A DNA stretch of 64,000 bases from Thiopseudomonas sp. (GTDB taxonomy: Bacteria; Pseudomonadota; Gammaproteobacteria; Pseudomonadales; Pseudomonadaceae), in NCBI GenBank assembly GCA_023228985.1, contig JALOAC010000011.1:15396-79395 (forward strand), read 5' to 3'. Under the pieces are notes generated by a model. That model worked only from the letters and a program-made list of their open reading frames with translations, searched no databases and was not told the origin of the DNA. Each line of letters starts with the position of its first letter. Position 1 is the stretch's first letter. Below are positions 43,776-52,219 of this stretch, one piece after another. The position numbers and the translations under genes are program-made.

Positions 43776-44453
43776 ATGAAGCTTATAGTGGTGGAAGACG
43801 AAGTACTGTTGCGTCATCACTTGTTGACGCGTTTGGGCGAGGAAGGGCATGTGGTTGAAGGCGTGGCTGACGGCGAAAGTGCTTTAAGCAAAGTTAAAGA
43901 CTTTAAGTATGATTTGGCCGTGATTGATCTGGGCTTGCCAGGCATGAGTGGTATTGAGTTGATTCGCAAGCTACGCCAGCAAGGCCAGCAAATGCCTATT
44001 TTAATTCTGACGGCACGCGGTAATTGGCAAAACAAAGTTGAAGGTTTGGCGGCTGGAGCAGATGACTATGTGGTTAAACCTTTTCAATTTGAAGAGTTAG
44101 AAGCTAGGTTAAAAGCACTTTTACGACGCGCTTCAGGTTTTGTGCAGCCGACAATAAGTGCAGGACCGCTAATCTTGGATTTAAATAAAAAACAAGCCAC
44201 GCTATCCGGTGAGTGCATTGGCTTGACGGCATTTGAGTACCGCATTCTTGAATATCTGATGCGTCATCAGCAGCAAGTAGTTGCTAAAGAGCGCTTAATT
44301 GAGCAGCTTTATCCGGACGATGAAGAGCGTGATCAGAACGTTATTGAGGTACTGGTCGGTCGTTTGCGGCGTAAATTAGAAGCAGATGTGGGTTTTAAAC
44401 CCATCGAAACTGTACGTGGGCAGGGTTATATCTTCAATGAAGCCTGTCAGTGA
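43776..44453 (+). CDS. phoP: OmpR-family response regulator PhoP
   Basis: The 225-residue product has a receiver domain with the acidic pocket VVEDE and phosphorylation site Asp51 (VIDLGLPG), Lys in VVKPFQFEE, and a C-terminal winged-helix DNA-binding domain (GLTAFEYRILEYLMRH to GRLRRKLEADVGFKPIETVRGQGYIF). The match to PhoP is close in its first and last residues. PhoP responds to low Mg2+ and cationic peptides through PhoQ. It overlaps phoQ in GTGA. Confidence 0.9.
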   Translation: MKLIVVEDEVLLRHHLLTRLGEEGHVVEGVADGESALSKVKDFKYDLAVIDLGLPGMSGIELIRKLRQQGQQMPILILTARGNWQNKVEGLAAGADDYVVKPFQFEELEARLKALLRRASGFVQPTISAGPLILDLNKKQATLSGECIGLTAFEYRILEYLMRHQQQVVAKERLIEQLYPDDEERDQNVIEVLVGRLRRKLEADVGFKPIETVRGQGYIFNEACQ

Positions 44454-45820
44454 ATAGTTTTTCTCTAAAAAAGAAAGGATATTCGTTACGTACTCGCCTC
44501 ATGATCGGTGCAACCTGTACCGCATTTATATTTATCCTAGGACTGTTCCCAGTTCTCCAGCAGGCTTTTACCAAGGCGTTAGAGAAGTCAGTGCAGCAGC
44601 GTTTGGCTGCTGATGCAGGCACGCTTATATCGGCGGCGCGCATTGAAGAGGGGCGCCTGTCTATGCCGGAAAAATTGCCGGACGAAGAATTTGATATATT
44701 GCCTGCACGGCAATTGGGCTTTATCTTCGATAGCCAAGGCAAGCTGATTTGGCGCTCACGCTCAGCTCAGCAGTATGAAATTAATTATCAGCCCCGCTAT
44801 GACGGTCGGGGGCATGAGTTTGCCAGAATACGTGATTCTCAAGAGCAAGAATTCTTTGTTTATGACGTAGAAATCGATTTGCTACGGGGGCAAAGTGCCG
44901 CTTATAGCATAGTCACTATGCAGCCGGTCAGTGACTATAAACCTATGTATAAAAGCCTTAGGCGCCAGTTAAATACCTGGCTGGCAACAGCATTAATTTG
45001 TTTGCTGAGCATTTTGTGGCTGGGTCTTAATTGGGGCACACGTAGCTTGTTACGCCTTAGAGCCGAGCTGGATGAGGTGGAAGCGGGTCAGCGTAAGTTA
45101 TTAAGTGATGAGCATCCTCGTGAGTTGTTGCGCTTAACGCGCTCGTTAAATCGCCTGCTAGAGAATGAGCGCCAACAAAGGTTGCGTTATGTTCACTCTT
45201 TGGATGATCTGGCGCATAGTTTGAAAACACCCTTGGCGGTTCTGCAGGGAGTGGGTGAAGTTTTAGCTACCCAGCCGGAGAATAAAGAACAAGCGCGCAC
45301 TTTGCAAAATCAAGTAAACCGCATGAGCCAGCAGGTGAGCTATCAGCTACAGCGTGCCAGTTTACGGCGTAGCGGCTTGGTCAGGCATAGCGTTAAGCTT
45401 GCGCCATTGTTGGAGCCGTTAAAAGAAGCGTTGAATAAGGTGTATTTGGATAAACAAGTGGACGTGCAGATGCATTTTTCAAGAGAGCTGCGCGTGCCTG
45501 TAGAGCACGGAGCTTTGTTGGAGGTGTTCGGCAATTTGCTCGAAAACTCATACCGTTTATGCCTTAGACAAATTTGCGTGTCAGCACAAACACATGAACA
45601 ATACTGCGAAATTATAGTTGAGGATGATGGGCCGGGAGTGCCCGCCAGTCAGCGCGAACGTATTCTACGTAGAGGCGAGCGTTTAGATACGCAATACCCA
45701 GGGCAGGGTATAGGGACGGCGGTGGTTAAAGATATTATCGATAGCTATCAAGGGCTGTTATTTATTGAAGATTCTGAACTGGGTGGGGCCAAATTCAGAA
45801 TCATATTCCCATTGCACTAG
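44450..45820 (+). CDS. phoQ: Sensor histidine kinase PhoQ
   Basis: The 456-residue product has two transmembrane helices (about residues 17-39 and 175-198), a periplasmic sensor domain (FDILPARQLGFIFDSQGKLIWRS), a HAMP region, His256 in LDDLAHSLKTPLAVLQG as phosphoacceptor, and the ATP-binding motifs NLLENSYRLC, DDGPGVP and GQGIGTAVVKDI. It starts with GTG overlapping the phoP stop. The pairing with PhoP and the sensor-domain pattern support PhoQ; ligand specificity is inferred. Confidence 0.88.
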   Translation: MNSFSLKKKGYSLRTRLMIGATCTAFIFILGLFPVLQQAFTKALEKSVQQRLAADAGTLISAARIEEGRLSMPEKLPDEEFDILPARQLGFIFDSQGKLIWRSRSAQQYEINYQPRYDGRGHEFARIRDSQEQEFFVYDVEIDLLRGQSAAYSIVTMQPVSDYKPMYKSLRRQLNTWLATALICLLSILWLGLNWGTRSLLRLRAELDEVEAGQRKLLSDEHPRELLRLTRSLNRLLENERQQRLRYVHSLDDLAHSLKTPLAVLQGVGEVLATQPENKEQARTLQNQVNRMSQQVSYQLQRASLRRSGLVRHSVKLAPLLEPLKEALNKVYLDKQVDVQMHFSRELRVPVEHGALLEVFGNLLENSYRLCLRQICVSAQTHEQYCEIIVEDDGPGVPASQRERILRRGERLDTQYPGQGIGTAVVKDIIDSYQGLLFIEDSELGGAKFRIIFPLH

Positions 45821-45833
45821 CTGTTTAATGCAG

Positions 45834-45867
45834 CCTCTGCTCGGCAAAATAAAGGACCGAGCAGAGG
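45834..45867. repeat. Perfect hairpin between phoQ and the chemoreceptor
   Basis: CCTCTGCTCGG (45834-45844) and CCGAGCAGAGG (45857-45867) form an 11-bp stem. It lies between convergent genes but lacks a T tract on both sides. It may still stop or protect both transcripts. Confidence 0.6.
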
Positions 45868-45874
45868 TGCTCAC

Positions 45875-47512
45875 TTATACGCGGAACTGAGATAGCAGTG
45901 TATTCAGCTCACCTGCCAAACGCTCTAGGTTTTCACTGGAGCGACTGGACTGTTCTGCCGAAGCAGTACTTTCTTGGGCAAGACCGGCAACACGGTTGAT
46001 ATTCTCGTTAATTTCCTCAGCTACATGGGACTGCTGTAAAGAGCTGCTGGCGATAGAAGCGTTTAGGTCGTTAAGCTTGGTCAAGGCTTCCGCAATGCGC
46101 TCAAGGTTGGTGCTGGCTAAATTAGCCTGCTCAACTGCTAGCTCAGAAGCATGGCTACTTTGCTCAATAACACCGACTGCGGCCTGTGAGTTTTTCTGCA
46201 GGCTATCAATCATCACCTGCACCTCTTCAGTGGACTGCTGGGTGCGTTGAGCCAGCAAACGCACTTCGTCGGCAACGACCGCAAAACCTCGCCCTTGCTC
46301 ACCCGCTCGTGCAGCTTCAATTGCAGCGTTAAGCGCTAGCAGGTTAGTTTGCTCGGCGATGGTGTTAATCACTTCAAGCACGCTGCCGATTTTGGTACTT
46401 TCATCGGCCAATGAGCTGATAACAGATACCGCATGGGTAATAGTGCCGGAGAGCAAGTCGTTTTGCTGCAGGTTGTTGTGAATACTTCGCTGACCGGTAT
46501 CGGCTTGTTGAGTAGCGCTGTTCACTTCCGCTGCAGCCTGTTCAGCATTACGCGCAACCTCTTGTACGGCATAGGTAACCTCGTTCATAGAGGTAGCAAT
46601 TTGCTCGGTTTCTTGTAGCTGACGCTGACTGACGCTAAGGGTCGCATGAGCCGCTTTGCCCAGTTCACCGGCTGATTGTTGCAGCGTGTTAGCGCTTTCT
46701 AACAGGTGGCGTATCATGGTGCGTAGCTTAGATACAAACTCATTAAAGTTATTACTCAGCTCACCAATTTCATCATTGCTGTTGCATACCAACTCTTGAG
46801 TGAGGTCGCCATCGCCACTTGAGATGTTTTTCAGGGAGTCGACCACATTACGTAAAGGCGTGGTGATGCTTCGGATAATACCTACCACCAAGAACACCAT
46901 GAAAATAATAATACCGGCACGGACTAGAGTGTTGCGTATGGCTGTGGTGCGGAATTCTGCTTGGATGTCATCCAGATAAACACCTGTGCCAATGACCCAG
47001 CCCCAAGGCTTAAACTGCTGTACGTAGCTAACTTTATCCACTGGGTTGGTTGCCCCAGGCATGGGCCATCTATAGTTGAAGAAACCAGCGGATTCTTGGC
47101 TTTTAGCTATTTTTACAAACTCATTAAAAATCTCTTTGCCGTCAGGATCTTTATAGCCAGAAAGGTCTTTTCCATCCAGCGCAGGGTTCATGGCATGCAT
47201 CAGCATGATGGGCTGTAGATCGTTAATCCAGAAGTAGTCATCACGGCCGTAGCGCAGTTTTTTTACCGCGTTCATGGCTTGTTCTTGGGCTTGCTGCTTA
47301 CTGAGCTGTCCGCTTTGTTCTTGGCTGTGGAAATACTCTAAAATCCCCATTGTGCTTTCTACTAGGTGTTGCGTTTTGATTTCTTTGGCAAACACCAAGT
47401 CGCTGTGGTTTTGCTTCATAGCAAAGCCGCCCAAGACAACATACATAAAGACAGATATGGCCAGGATCAGCCATAACCGGCTGGCAATTGAAAAGCGACG
47501 TAAAATTGGCAT
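45875..47512 (-). CDS. Methyl-accepting chemotaxis protein with single-Cache sensor
   Basis: The 545-residue receptor has a first transmembrane helix (WLILAISVFMYVVLGGFAM), an sCache_2 domain (LRYGRDDYFWINDLQPIMLMHAMNP and GYKDPDGKEIFNEFV, GWVIGTGVYLDDI), a second helix (AGIIIFMVFLVVGIIRSI), a HAMP domain and the signalling tip QTNLLALNAAIEAARAGEQG. The ATG at 47512 has AGGAA upstream; an in-frame TTG at 47527 is rejected. sCache receptors of this type often sense small carboxylates. A sigma-28 promoter upstream ties it to motility. Confidence 0.93.
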   Translation of the reverse strand: MPILRRFSIASRLWLILAISVFMYVVLGGFAMKQNHSDLVFAKEIKTQHLVESTMGILEYFHSQEQSGQLSKQQAQEQAMNAVKKLRYGRDDYFWINDLQPIMLMHAMNPALDGKDLSGYKDPDGKEIFNEFVKIAKSQESAGFFNYRWPMPGATNPVDKVSYVQQFKPWGWVIGTGVYLDDIQAEFRTTAIRNTLVRAGIIIFMVFLVVGIIRSITTPLRNVVDSLKNISSGDGDLTQELVCNSNDEIGELSNNFNEFVSKLRTMIRHLLESANTLQQSAGELGKAAHATLSVSQRQLQETEQIATSMNEVTYAVQEVARNAEQAAAEVNSATQQADTGQRSIHNNLQQNDLLSGTITHAVSVISSLADESTKIGSVLEVINTIAEQTNLLALNAAIEAARAGEQGRGFAVVADEVRLLAQRTQQSTEEVQVMIDSLQKNSQAAVGVIEQSSHASELAVEQANLASTNLERIAEALTKLNDLNASIASSSLQQSHVAEEINENINRVAGLAQESTASAEQSSRSSENLERLAGELNTLLSQFRV

Positions 47513-47580
47513 GGCATTTTCCTGCAAAAATTCAAATTAAGTGACAGACAACTATAATTTATTGTGAGTATTGTTTGGGT

Positions 47581-47607
47581 GTATCGGCCAGCGTAACGAA
47601 ATATTTA
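47581..47607 (-). promoter_or_regulatory. Sigma-28 (FliA) promoter of the chemoreceptor gene
   Basis: On the minus strand TAAA (47607-47604), a 15-bp spacer and GCCGATAC (47588-47581) match the FliA consensus TAAA-N15-GCCGATAA at all but the last base. It lies about 70 bp before the chemoreceptor start, so this receptor is a late flagellar gene. No fliA gene is in the window. Confidence 0.85.
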
Positions 47608-47731
47608 ACGATTATGGTTATGGTAGGCATGATACTTTCGTTTTAAGTCATAAGCTTAGCGCACAGCCTTAATAATGGTTGTTATGTTGCAAAACAGGCA
47701 GCATTAGCGGCGTTTAGGTTGTTGCGCACCG

Positions 47732-48832
47732 TTATAGCGCAGAGGTTTTCTTAATGCTGCTGTGCGCGGCCACCGTACTGGGTGCGACAAAAGCAACCAA
47801 ATGGTCAGCGGCTACCTCTATACCCACCATTTCATCGATCACATGGTCAATATGGCTGGTAAATAAAGCTTCTAAATGGCTGCCTGTGGGGAGCTCAAGC
47901 CGGTAGAGGGTAGAGGCACCTAAAAACGTTTTGCCAATCACCCGGGCTTTCAGTGGGCTGTGTGGTGAGTCGATAATGTCGTCAGGGCGTAGCAGTACAT
48001 CGACTGCACTGCCTGGCGACCAAGGGTAGGCTCTATTACCGCTAATGATCCCTAACTCTGTTTGTACGCTGTCGTGGGTGAGCATATGCCCACGAATAAA
48101 ATACCCTTGGCCAATAAAGCTGGCGACAAACGGACTGTAGGGTTCGTGATAGAGGTTAAAGGGTGAATCCCATTGCTCTAGGCTGCCCTGATTAAACACG
48201 CCGATTAAATCGCTCATGGCAAAGGCTTCTTCTTGGTCGTGAGTAACCATGATGGCGCTGGTACCGCGTAGCTTAAGAATGTCACGCACTTCTTGGCTTA
48301 AGCGCCGGCGCAACTCTGTGTCTAAGTTAGAAAACGGTTCATCGAGTAACAAGAGCTGAGGTTCGGGAGCCAGCGCGCGGGCAAGGGCAACACGTTGTTG
48401 TTGCCCGCCGGATAGCTCGTGTGGATAGCGCTTACTAAGATGCCCTAAATTGACAAGCTCGAGCATTTCTGCGGTTGTTTTTGCAGCACAGGGGTGTTTG
48501 CGAATACCAAAGGCAACGTTTTGTTCCACGCTAAGGTGTGGGAACAAAGCATAGTCTTGGAATACCATGCCAATGCGTCGTTTTTCAGGCGCTAAGGTGA
48601 AGCCTTTGCGTGAAATTTCCGTACCGGCCAGCTTAATTGAGCCACACAGTGCTGCTTCAAAACCGGCAATGGCTCTTAGGGTGGTCGTTTTACCGCACCC
48701 AGAAGGGCCGAGCAAGCAGCCAATATCACCTTGATTTAGATGCAAATTGAGCGCTTTAACCACAACTTGGTTGTTATAGCCGCAACTAAGGCTGTCTATT
48801 TCAAGAAGGGCGCTTGCTGTTTGACTGTTCAT
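47732..48832 (-). CDS. ABC transporter ATP-binding protein, PotA/FbpC type
   Basis: The 366-residue ATPase has Walker A GPSGCGKTTTL, the Q-loop GMVFQDYALFPHL, signature LSGGQQQRVALARAL, Walker B LLLLDEPFSNLD, and a C-terminal TOBE-like domain (residues about 240-350, VDVLLRPDDI). It resembles the ATPases of iron (FbpC) and polyamine importers. No permease or binding protein lies nearby. It begins directly after the argF stop (TAAATG); the same argF-ABC ATPase pair is known in P. aeruginosa. Confidence 0.9.
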   Translation of the reverse strand: MNSQTASALLEIDSLSCGYNNQVVVKALNLHLNQGDIGCLLGPSGCGKTTTLRAIAGFEAALCGSIKLAGTEISRKGFTLAPEKRRIGMVFQDYALFPHLSVEQNVAFGIRKHPCAAKTTAEMLELVNLGHLSKRYPHELSGGQQQRVALARALAPEPQLLLLDEPFSNLDTELRRRLSQEVRDILKLRGTSAIMVTHDQEEAFAMSDLIGVFNQGSLEQWDSPFNLYHEPYSPFVASFIGQGYFIRGHMLTHDSVQTELGIISGNRAYPWSPGSAVDVLLRPDDIIDSPHSPLKARVIGKTFLGASTLYRLELPTGSHLEALFTSHIDHVIDEMVGIEVAADHLVAFVAPSTVAAHSSIKKTSAL

Positions 48833-49735
48833 TTATACAACCAAAAATTCAAGCAACGCTTTTTGTGCATGCAATCGATTTTCAGCTTGCTGCCAAACCA
48901 CTGAGCGTGGGTCGTCCAAGAGTGTTTCACTGATTTCTTCACCGCGATGTGCAGGTAAGCAGTGCATGAACACGACATCGCTGGCAGCCATATCTAGGAG
49001 TTTTTCTGTTACCTGGTAAGTTGCGAAGGCTGCTTTACGGATTTTGGCTTCCTCTTCTTGCCCCATAGAGGCCCAGACATCGGTGCTGATCAGGTGTGCT
49101 CCTGTTGCCGCCTGTTCAGGGTCGTGCATAATCTGCACGCGCCTAGCAGCCTGTGCAACGAGCTTTGCGTCAGGTTCGTACCCTTCAGGGCAGGCTACAT
49201 TTAAGTTGAAGTCAAACTGCATCGCCGCTTCGATGTATGAATTGCACATATTGTTGCCATCGCCAATCCAAGCCACGGTTTTACCTTGAATACTGCCGCG
49301 CAACTCATGGAAACACTGCATGTCCGCCAGTAATTGACAGGGGTGCAAATCATCGGAAAGCGCGTTAATAACTGGAACAGCTGAGTGGCGGGCAAACTCT
49401 TCTAAGCCAGCATGGGCGTAGGTGCGAATCATAATGACATCCAGCATGCTGGACATAACCCTAGCTGAGTCACTTAAAGGCTCACCGCGGCCAAGCTGGG
49501 TATCATTGGGGGATAGGAAGATAGCATTGCCACCCAACTGGCACATGCCGGCCTCAAAAGAGATACGTGTGCGTGTCGAGGATTTTTCAAAAATCATACC
49601 CAGCACGCAGCCTTTGAGACTCTCGTGGGCAATTCGCTGCTGGCGAAGCTTTTTTAATTCTATTGCGCGTTGAATAATTTGCTGAAGTTCGGCGGGGGTA
49701 CAGTCAAATAAAGATAGAAAATGTCGTGCGCTCAT
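48833..49735 (-). CDS. argF: Ornithine carbamoyltransferase, anabolic
   Basis: ArgF makes citrulline from ornithine and carbamoyl phosphate in arginine synthesis. The 300-residue product has the carbamoyl-phosphate motif SSTRTR, the ornithine-side segments HPCQLLADMQ and MHCLPAHRGEE with the catalytic cysteine. It is divergent from grxD and directly followed by the ABC ATPase gene. Confidence 0.96.
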   Translation of the reverse strand: MSARHFLSLFDCTPAELQQIIQRAIELKKLRQQRIAHESLKGCVLGMIFEKSSTRTRISFEAGMCQLGGNAIFLSPNDTQLGRGEPLSDSARVMSSMLDVIMIRTYAHAGLEEFARHSAVPVINALSDDLHPCQLLADMQCFHELRGSIQGKTVAWIGDGNNMCNSYIEAAMQFDFNLNVACPEGYEPDAKLVAQAARRVQIMHDPEQAATGAHLISTDVWASMGQEEEAKIRKAAFATYQVTEKLLDMAASDVVFMHCLPAHRGEEISETLLDDPRSVVWQQAENRLHAQKALLEFLVV

Positions 49736-49800
49736 AGAAAACCTTATATGTGTGTAGCAAGCTGTCCTGATTAGCTTTGCGTGCTGAGTAAAGCTAGGAT

Positions 49801-49828
49801 TTTATAAGCGAATTGCCCAGTTGTGCAA
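49801..49828 (-). promoter_or_regulatory. Probable promoter of argF
   Basis: On the minus strand TTGCAC (49828-49823), 16 bp, TATAAA (49806-49801), about 65 bp before the argF start. No clear ARG box was recognised. Confidence 0.5.
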
Positions 49829-49901
49829 ATGTCTTCGCACTTGATGTGGATCACGGGGAAACTGGTGCGCCGTTCGCTAAGTAGTTATATGCAAGATATA
49901 G

Positions 49902-49931
49902 TTGAGTATGAAGGTCAACTTTAAGTAGAAT
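49902..49931 (+). promoter_or_regulatory. Possible promoter of grxD
   Basis: TTGAGT (49902-49907), 18 bp, TAGAAT (49926-49931), 37 bp before the GTG start of grxD. Confidence 0.45.
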
Positions 49932-49968
49932 ACCTAATAAATTTCGTTTACTGATTTAGAGGTGCATT

Positions 49969-50295
49969 GTGGATATTATCGAAACCATCAAAGAGCAAAT
50001 TGCTAATAACACTGTATTACTTTACATGAAGGGTTCACCTAACGCGCCACAGTGTGGCTTTTCACAACGTGCTTCGCAAGCATTAATGGCTTGTGGTGAG
50101 AAGTTTGCTTTTGTTGATATTTTACAAAATCCAGATATCCGCGCTAATTTACCCGCTTACGCAAATTGGCCGACTTTCCCGCAGTTGTGGGTTGCCGGTG
50201 AGTTAGTAGGTGGTTGCGATATCATTACTGAAATGAATGATAGCGGTGAGCTATGTGAGCTAGTAAAAGCCGCTGTAGCCAAGGCAGCTGAATAA
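49969..50295 (+). CDS. grxD: Monothiol glutaredoxin Grx4
   Basis: The 108-residue product contains the monothiol active site CGFS (Cys29 in PQCGFSQ), followed by WPTFPQLWVAGELVGGCDII. Such proteins bind a [2Fe-2S] cluster with glutathione and pass it on, rather than reduce disulfides. GTG start with AGAGG upstream. A terminator follows. Confidence 0.96.
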   Translation: MDIIETIKEQIANNTVLLYMKGSPNAPQCGFSQRASQALMACGEKFAFVDILQNPDIRANLPAYANWPTFPQLWVAGELVGGCDIITEMNDSGELCELVKAAVAKAAE

Positions 50296-50330
50296 TTTAA
50301 TCAGCAGCAAAACAAAAATTAAACAGCAAT

Positions 50331-50363
50331 AGCACTGACGCGAGAGCGCAGTGCTAGTTTTTT
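50331..50363 (+). terminator. Rho-independent terminator of grxD
   Basis: AGCACTG (50331-50337) pairs with CAGTGCT (50349-50355), followed by AGTTTTTTTG. Ends before pyrF. Confidence 0.85.
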
Positions 50364-50387
50364 TGTGTATCGCAATCGAGAATATTA

Positions 50388-51074
50388 ATGAAAAGCCCAG
50401 TTATTGTTGCATTAGATTTTCCAAGCATAGAGCAAGCGCTTACGATGGCGCGGCAGCTTGACCCTAAGCAGTGTCGAGTAAAGGTGGGTAAAGAGTTATT
50501 TACCCGTAGTGGACCTGTTGTGCTGGAGTCTTTGCAACGGCTGGGTTTTGAGGTTTTCTTAGATTTAAAGTTTCATGATATCCCTAATACCACCGCAATG
50601 GCGGTGAAGGCAGCGGCTGAGCTGGGCGTATGGATGGTTAATGTGCACTGTTCTGGCGGTCTGAAAATGATGGCGGCGTGTCGCGAGCAATTAGAGCAGC
50701 ATGTTGGCGCGAAGCCGTTATTAATTGGGGTAACCGTGCTTACGAGCATGGAAGAACAGGATTTGGCGGGTATTGGCTTAGATGTGCCCGTGCAGCAGCA
50801 GGTATTACGCTTAGCGCGGTTGGCTGAGCAGGCTGGCTTGGATGGCTTAGTGTGCTCCGCGCAAGAAGCACAGTCGCTTAAGCTGCAGTGGCCTGCTGGT
50901 CAGTTGATTACACCGGGCATTCGACCTGCGGGCAGTGCGCAAGATGATCAAAAACGAATCTTGACTCCTGCACAGGCCATGCAGGCAGGTTCTGATTATT
51001 TGGTAATTGGCCGCCCGATTACGCAGGCGATCGAACCGCAGCAAGTCTTAGCCTCAATACTGGGTACTTTATAA
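50388..51074 (+). CDS. pyrF: Orotidine 5'-phosphate decarboxylase
   Basis: PyrF converts OMP to UMP, the last step of pyrimidine synthesis. The 228-residue product has the catalytic core FLDLKFHDIPNT (Lys/Asp charged network), and the phosphate-binding TPGIRPAGSAQDDQKR and YLVIGRPIT. It is flanked by terminators on both sides, so it is likely monocistronic. Confidence 0.96.
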   Translation: MKSPVIVALDFPSIEQALTMARQLDPKQCRVKVGKELFTRSGPVVLESLQRLGFEVFLDLKFHDIPNTTAMAVKAAAELGVWMVNVHCSGGLKMMAACREQLEQHVGAKPLLIGVTVLTSMEEQDLAGIGLDVPVQQQVLRLARLAEQAGLDGLVCSAQEAQSLKLQWPAGQLITPGIRPAGSAQDDQKRILTPAQAMQAGSDYLVIGRPITQAIEPQQVLASILGTL

Positions 51075-51088
51075 GTAAGCGCTCGAAT

Positions 51089-51130
51089 AACTGACCAGCT
51101 ATTAACCCAGCTGGTCAGTTTTCTTTTTTT
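51089..51130 (+). terminator. Rho-independent terminator of pyrF
   Basis: A perfect 12-bp stem AACTGACCAGCT (51089-51100) / AGCTGGTCAGTT (51109-51120) followed by TTCTTTTTTT. It touches the 3' end of the convergent LOG-family gene. Confidence 0.88.
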
Positions 51131-52208
51131 AGGCGTTTTTTTGCCAGTTTTCAGGCTGATTAATAAAGTTAACTAGCTGACGTAGTCGACCAAAATCACG
51201 GGCATTAAAGACGAACTCTAAGCGGTACAACTTACAGAATTCGGGCTCTTTGTGGGTTTCTGCACAGTAGGGCACTTGCTCGATATTTCCTGTTTTACAT
51301 AGATCAGAAAATTCTTGGTTGAGCTGGTCAATGGCGGCAGCCTTTAGTTCGTGATGCATACGAATGACAAAACGGCCACGTAACCAACGCGTTGAATGAT
51401 AGTTACTATAGAACTTGGCGATTTCACGTCCCGCTTCTTCTGGCGTATATACCAAGTGCAGCAAGCCGAGATCTTCCGCTGAGATATAACCGTGATCGAC
51501 CATTTCTGTTTGCATAAACTCCAGAGTTTTACTCCAGTAGGTGCCGCCTTCTTGTTCAAGTAATACGACAGGGACAAGCGGGCTTTTGCCGGTCTGAATA
51601 AGGGTTAACACTTCCCATGCTTCATCCTGTGTCCCAAACCCACCGGGGCATAGAACCAGCGCATCGGCCTCTTTAACGAAAAAAAGTTTACGTAAAAAGA
51701 AGAAGTGGAATGTCAGCAAGTTGCCACTGTCTTTAACGGTATCGTTAGCGCCTTGCTCAAAAGGCAAAACAATATTCAACCCTAGGCTGTTATCAGTTCC
51801 CGCGCCTTCGTGAGCTGCAGCCATAATGCCGCCGCCCGCTCCAGTAATTACCATCAGATTATGCTGGGCAATGATTTTGCCGAGCTCCATGGCTTGTTGA
51901 TACAGGGGATGTTCTGGTGCGGTACGCGCCGAGCCAAAGACAGTCACCTTGCGACGTCGCTTAAAGCGATCCAGTAAAGCAAATGATGCTTCCAGCTCTT
52001 TTAGGGTTTGCATCATAATTTTGGCATCCCAGCGACTGCGATCGCTTTCTGCCATGCGCGCTACCGTGAGCATCATTTCACGATACAGCTCAATGTTGGG
52101 GCTGTTCGGTGGTACTGCAGCGGAGATCAGTTCATTAACTTTTTCGCCAATATTTACATCGCTAACTAAATATTGGCGCTCCATAAATTCTTCTGTTTCG
52201 TACGACAT
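51129..52208 (-). CDS. LOG/TIGR00730-family Rossmann-fold protein
   Basis: The 359-residue product contains the family motif PGGFGTQDE in the nucleotide-binding lysine-decarboxylase-like domain, with the upstream VTVFGSART and MVITGAGGGIMAAAHEGA segments. LOG proteins are phosphoribohydrolases acting on nucleoside monophosphates; long members such as this, with additional N- and C-terminal regions (about 90 and 90 residues), have uncertain substrates. The next gene upstream, the metallo-beta-lactamase gene, ends only 11 nt before it and may be co-transcribed. Confidence 0.82.
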   Translation of the reverse strand: MSYETEEFMERQYLVSDVNIGEKVNELISAAVPPNSPNIELYREMMLTVARMAESDRSRWDAKIMMQTLKELEASFALLDRFKRRRKVTVFGSARTAPEHPLYQQAMELGKIIAQHNLMVITGAGGGIMAAAHEGAGTDNSLGLNIVLPFEQGANDTVKDSGNLLTFHFFFLRKLFFVKEADALVLCPGGFGTQDEAWEVLTLIQTGKSPLVPVVLLEQEGGTYWSKTLEFMQTEMVDHGYISAEDLGLLHLVYTPEEAGREIAKFYSNYHSTRWLRGRFVIRMHHELKAAAIDQLNQEFSDLCKTGNIEQVPYCAETHKEPEFCKLYRLEFVFNARDFGRLRQLVNFINQPENWQKNA

Positions 52209-52219
52209 AACTACTCCTG

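Noticed and set aside
45834..45867. Intrinsic terminator for phoQ or the chemoreceptor
   Set aside because: The hairpin is perfect but neither side has a T tract, so it was recorded only as a repeat.
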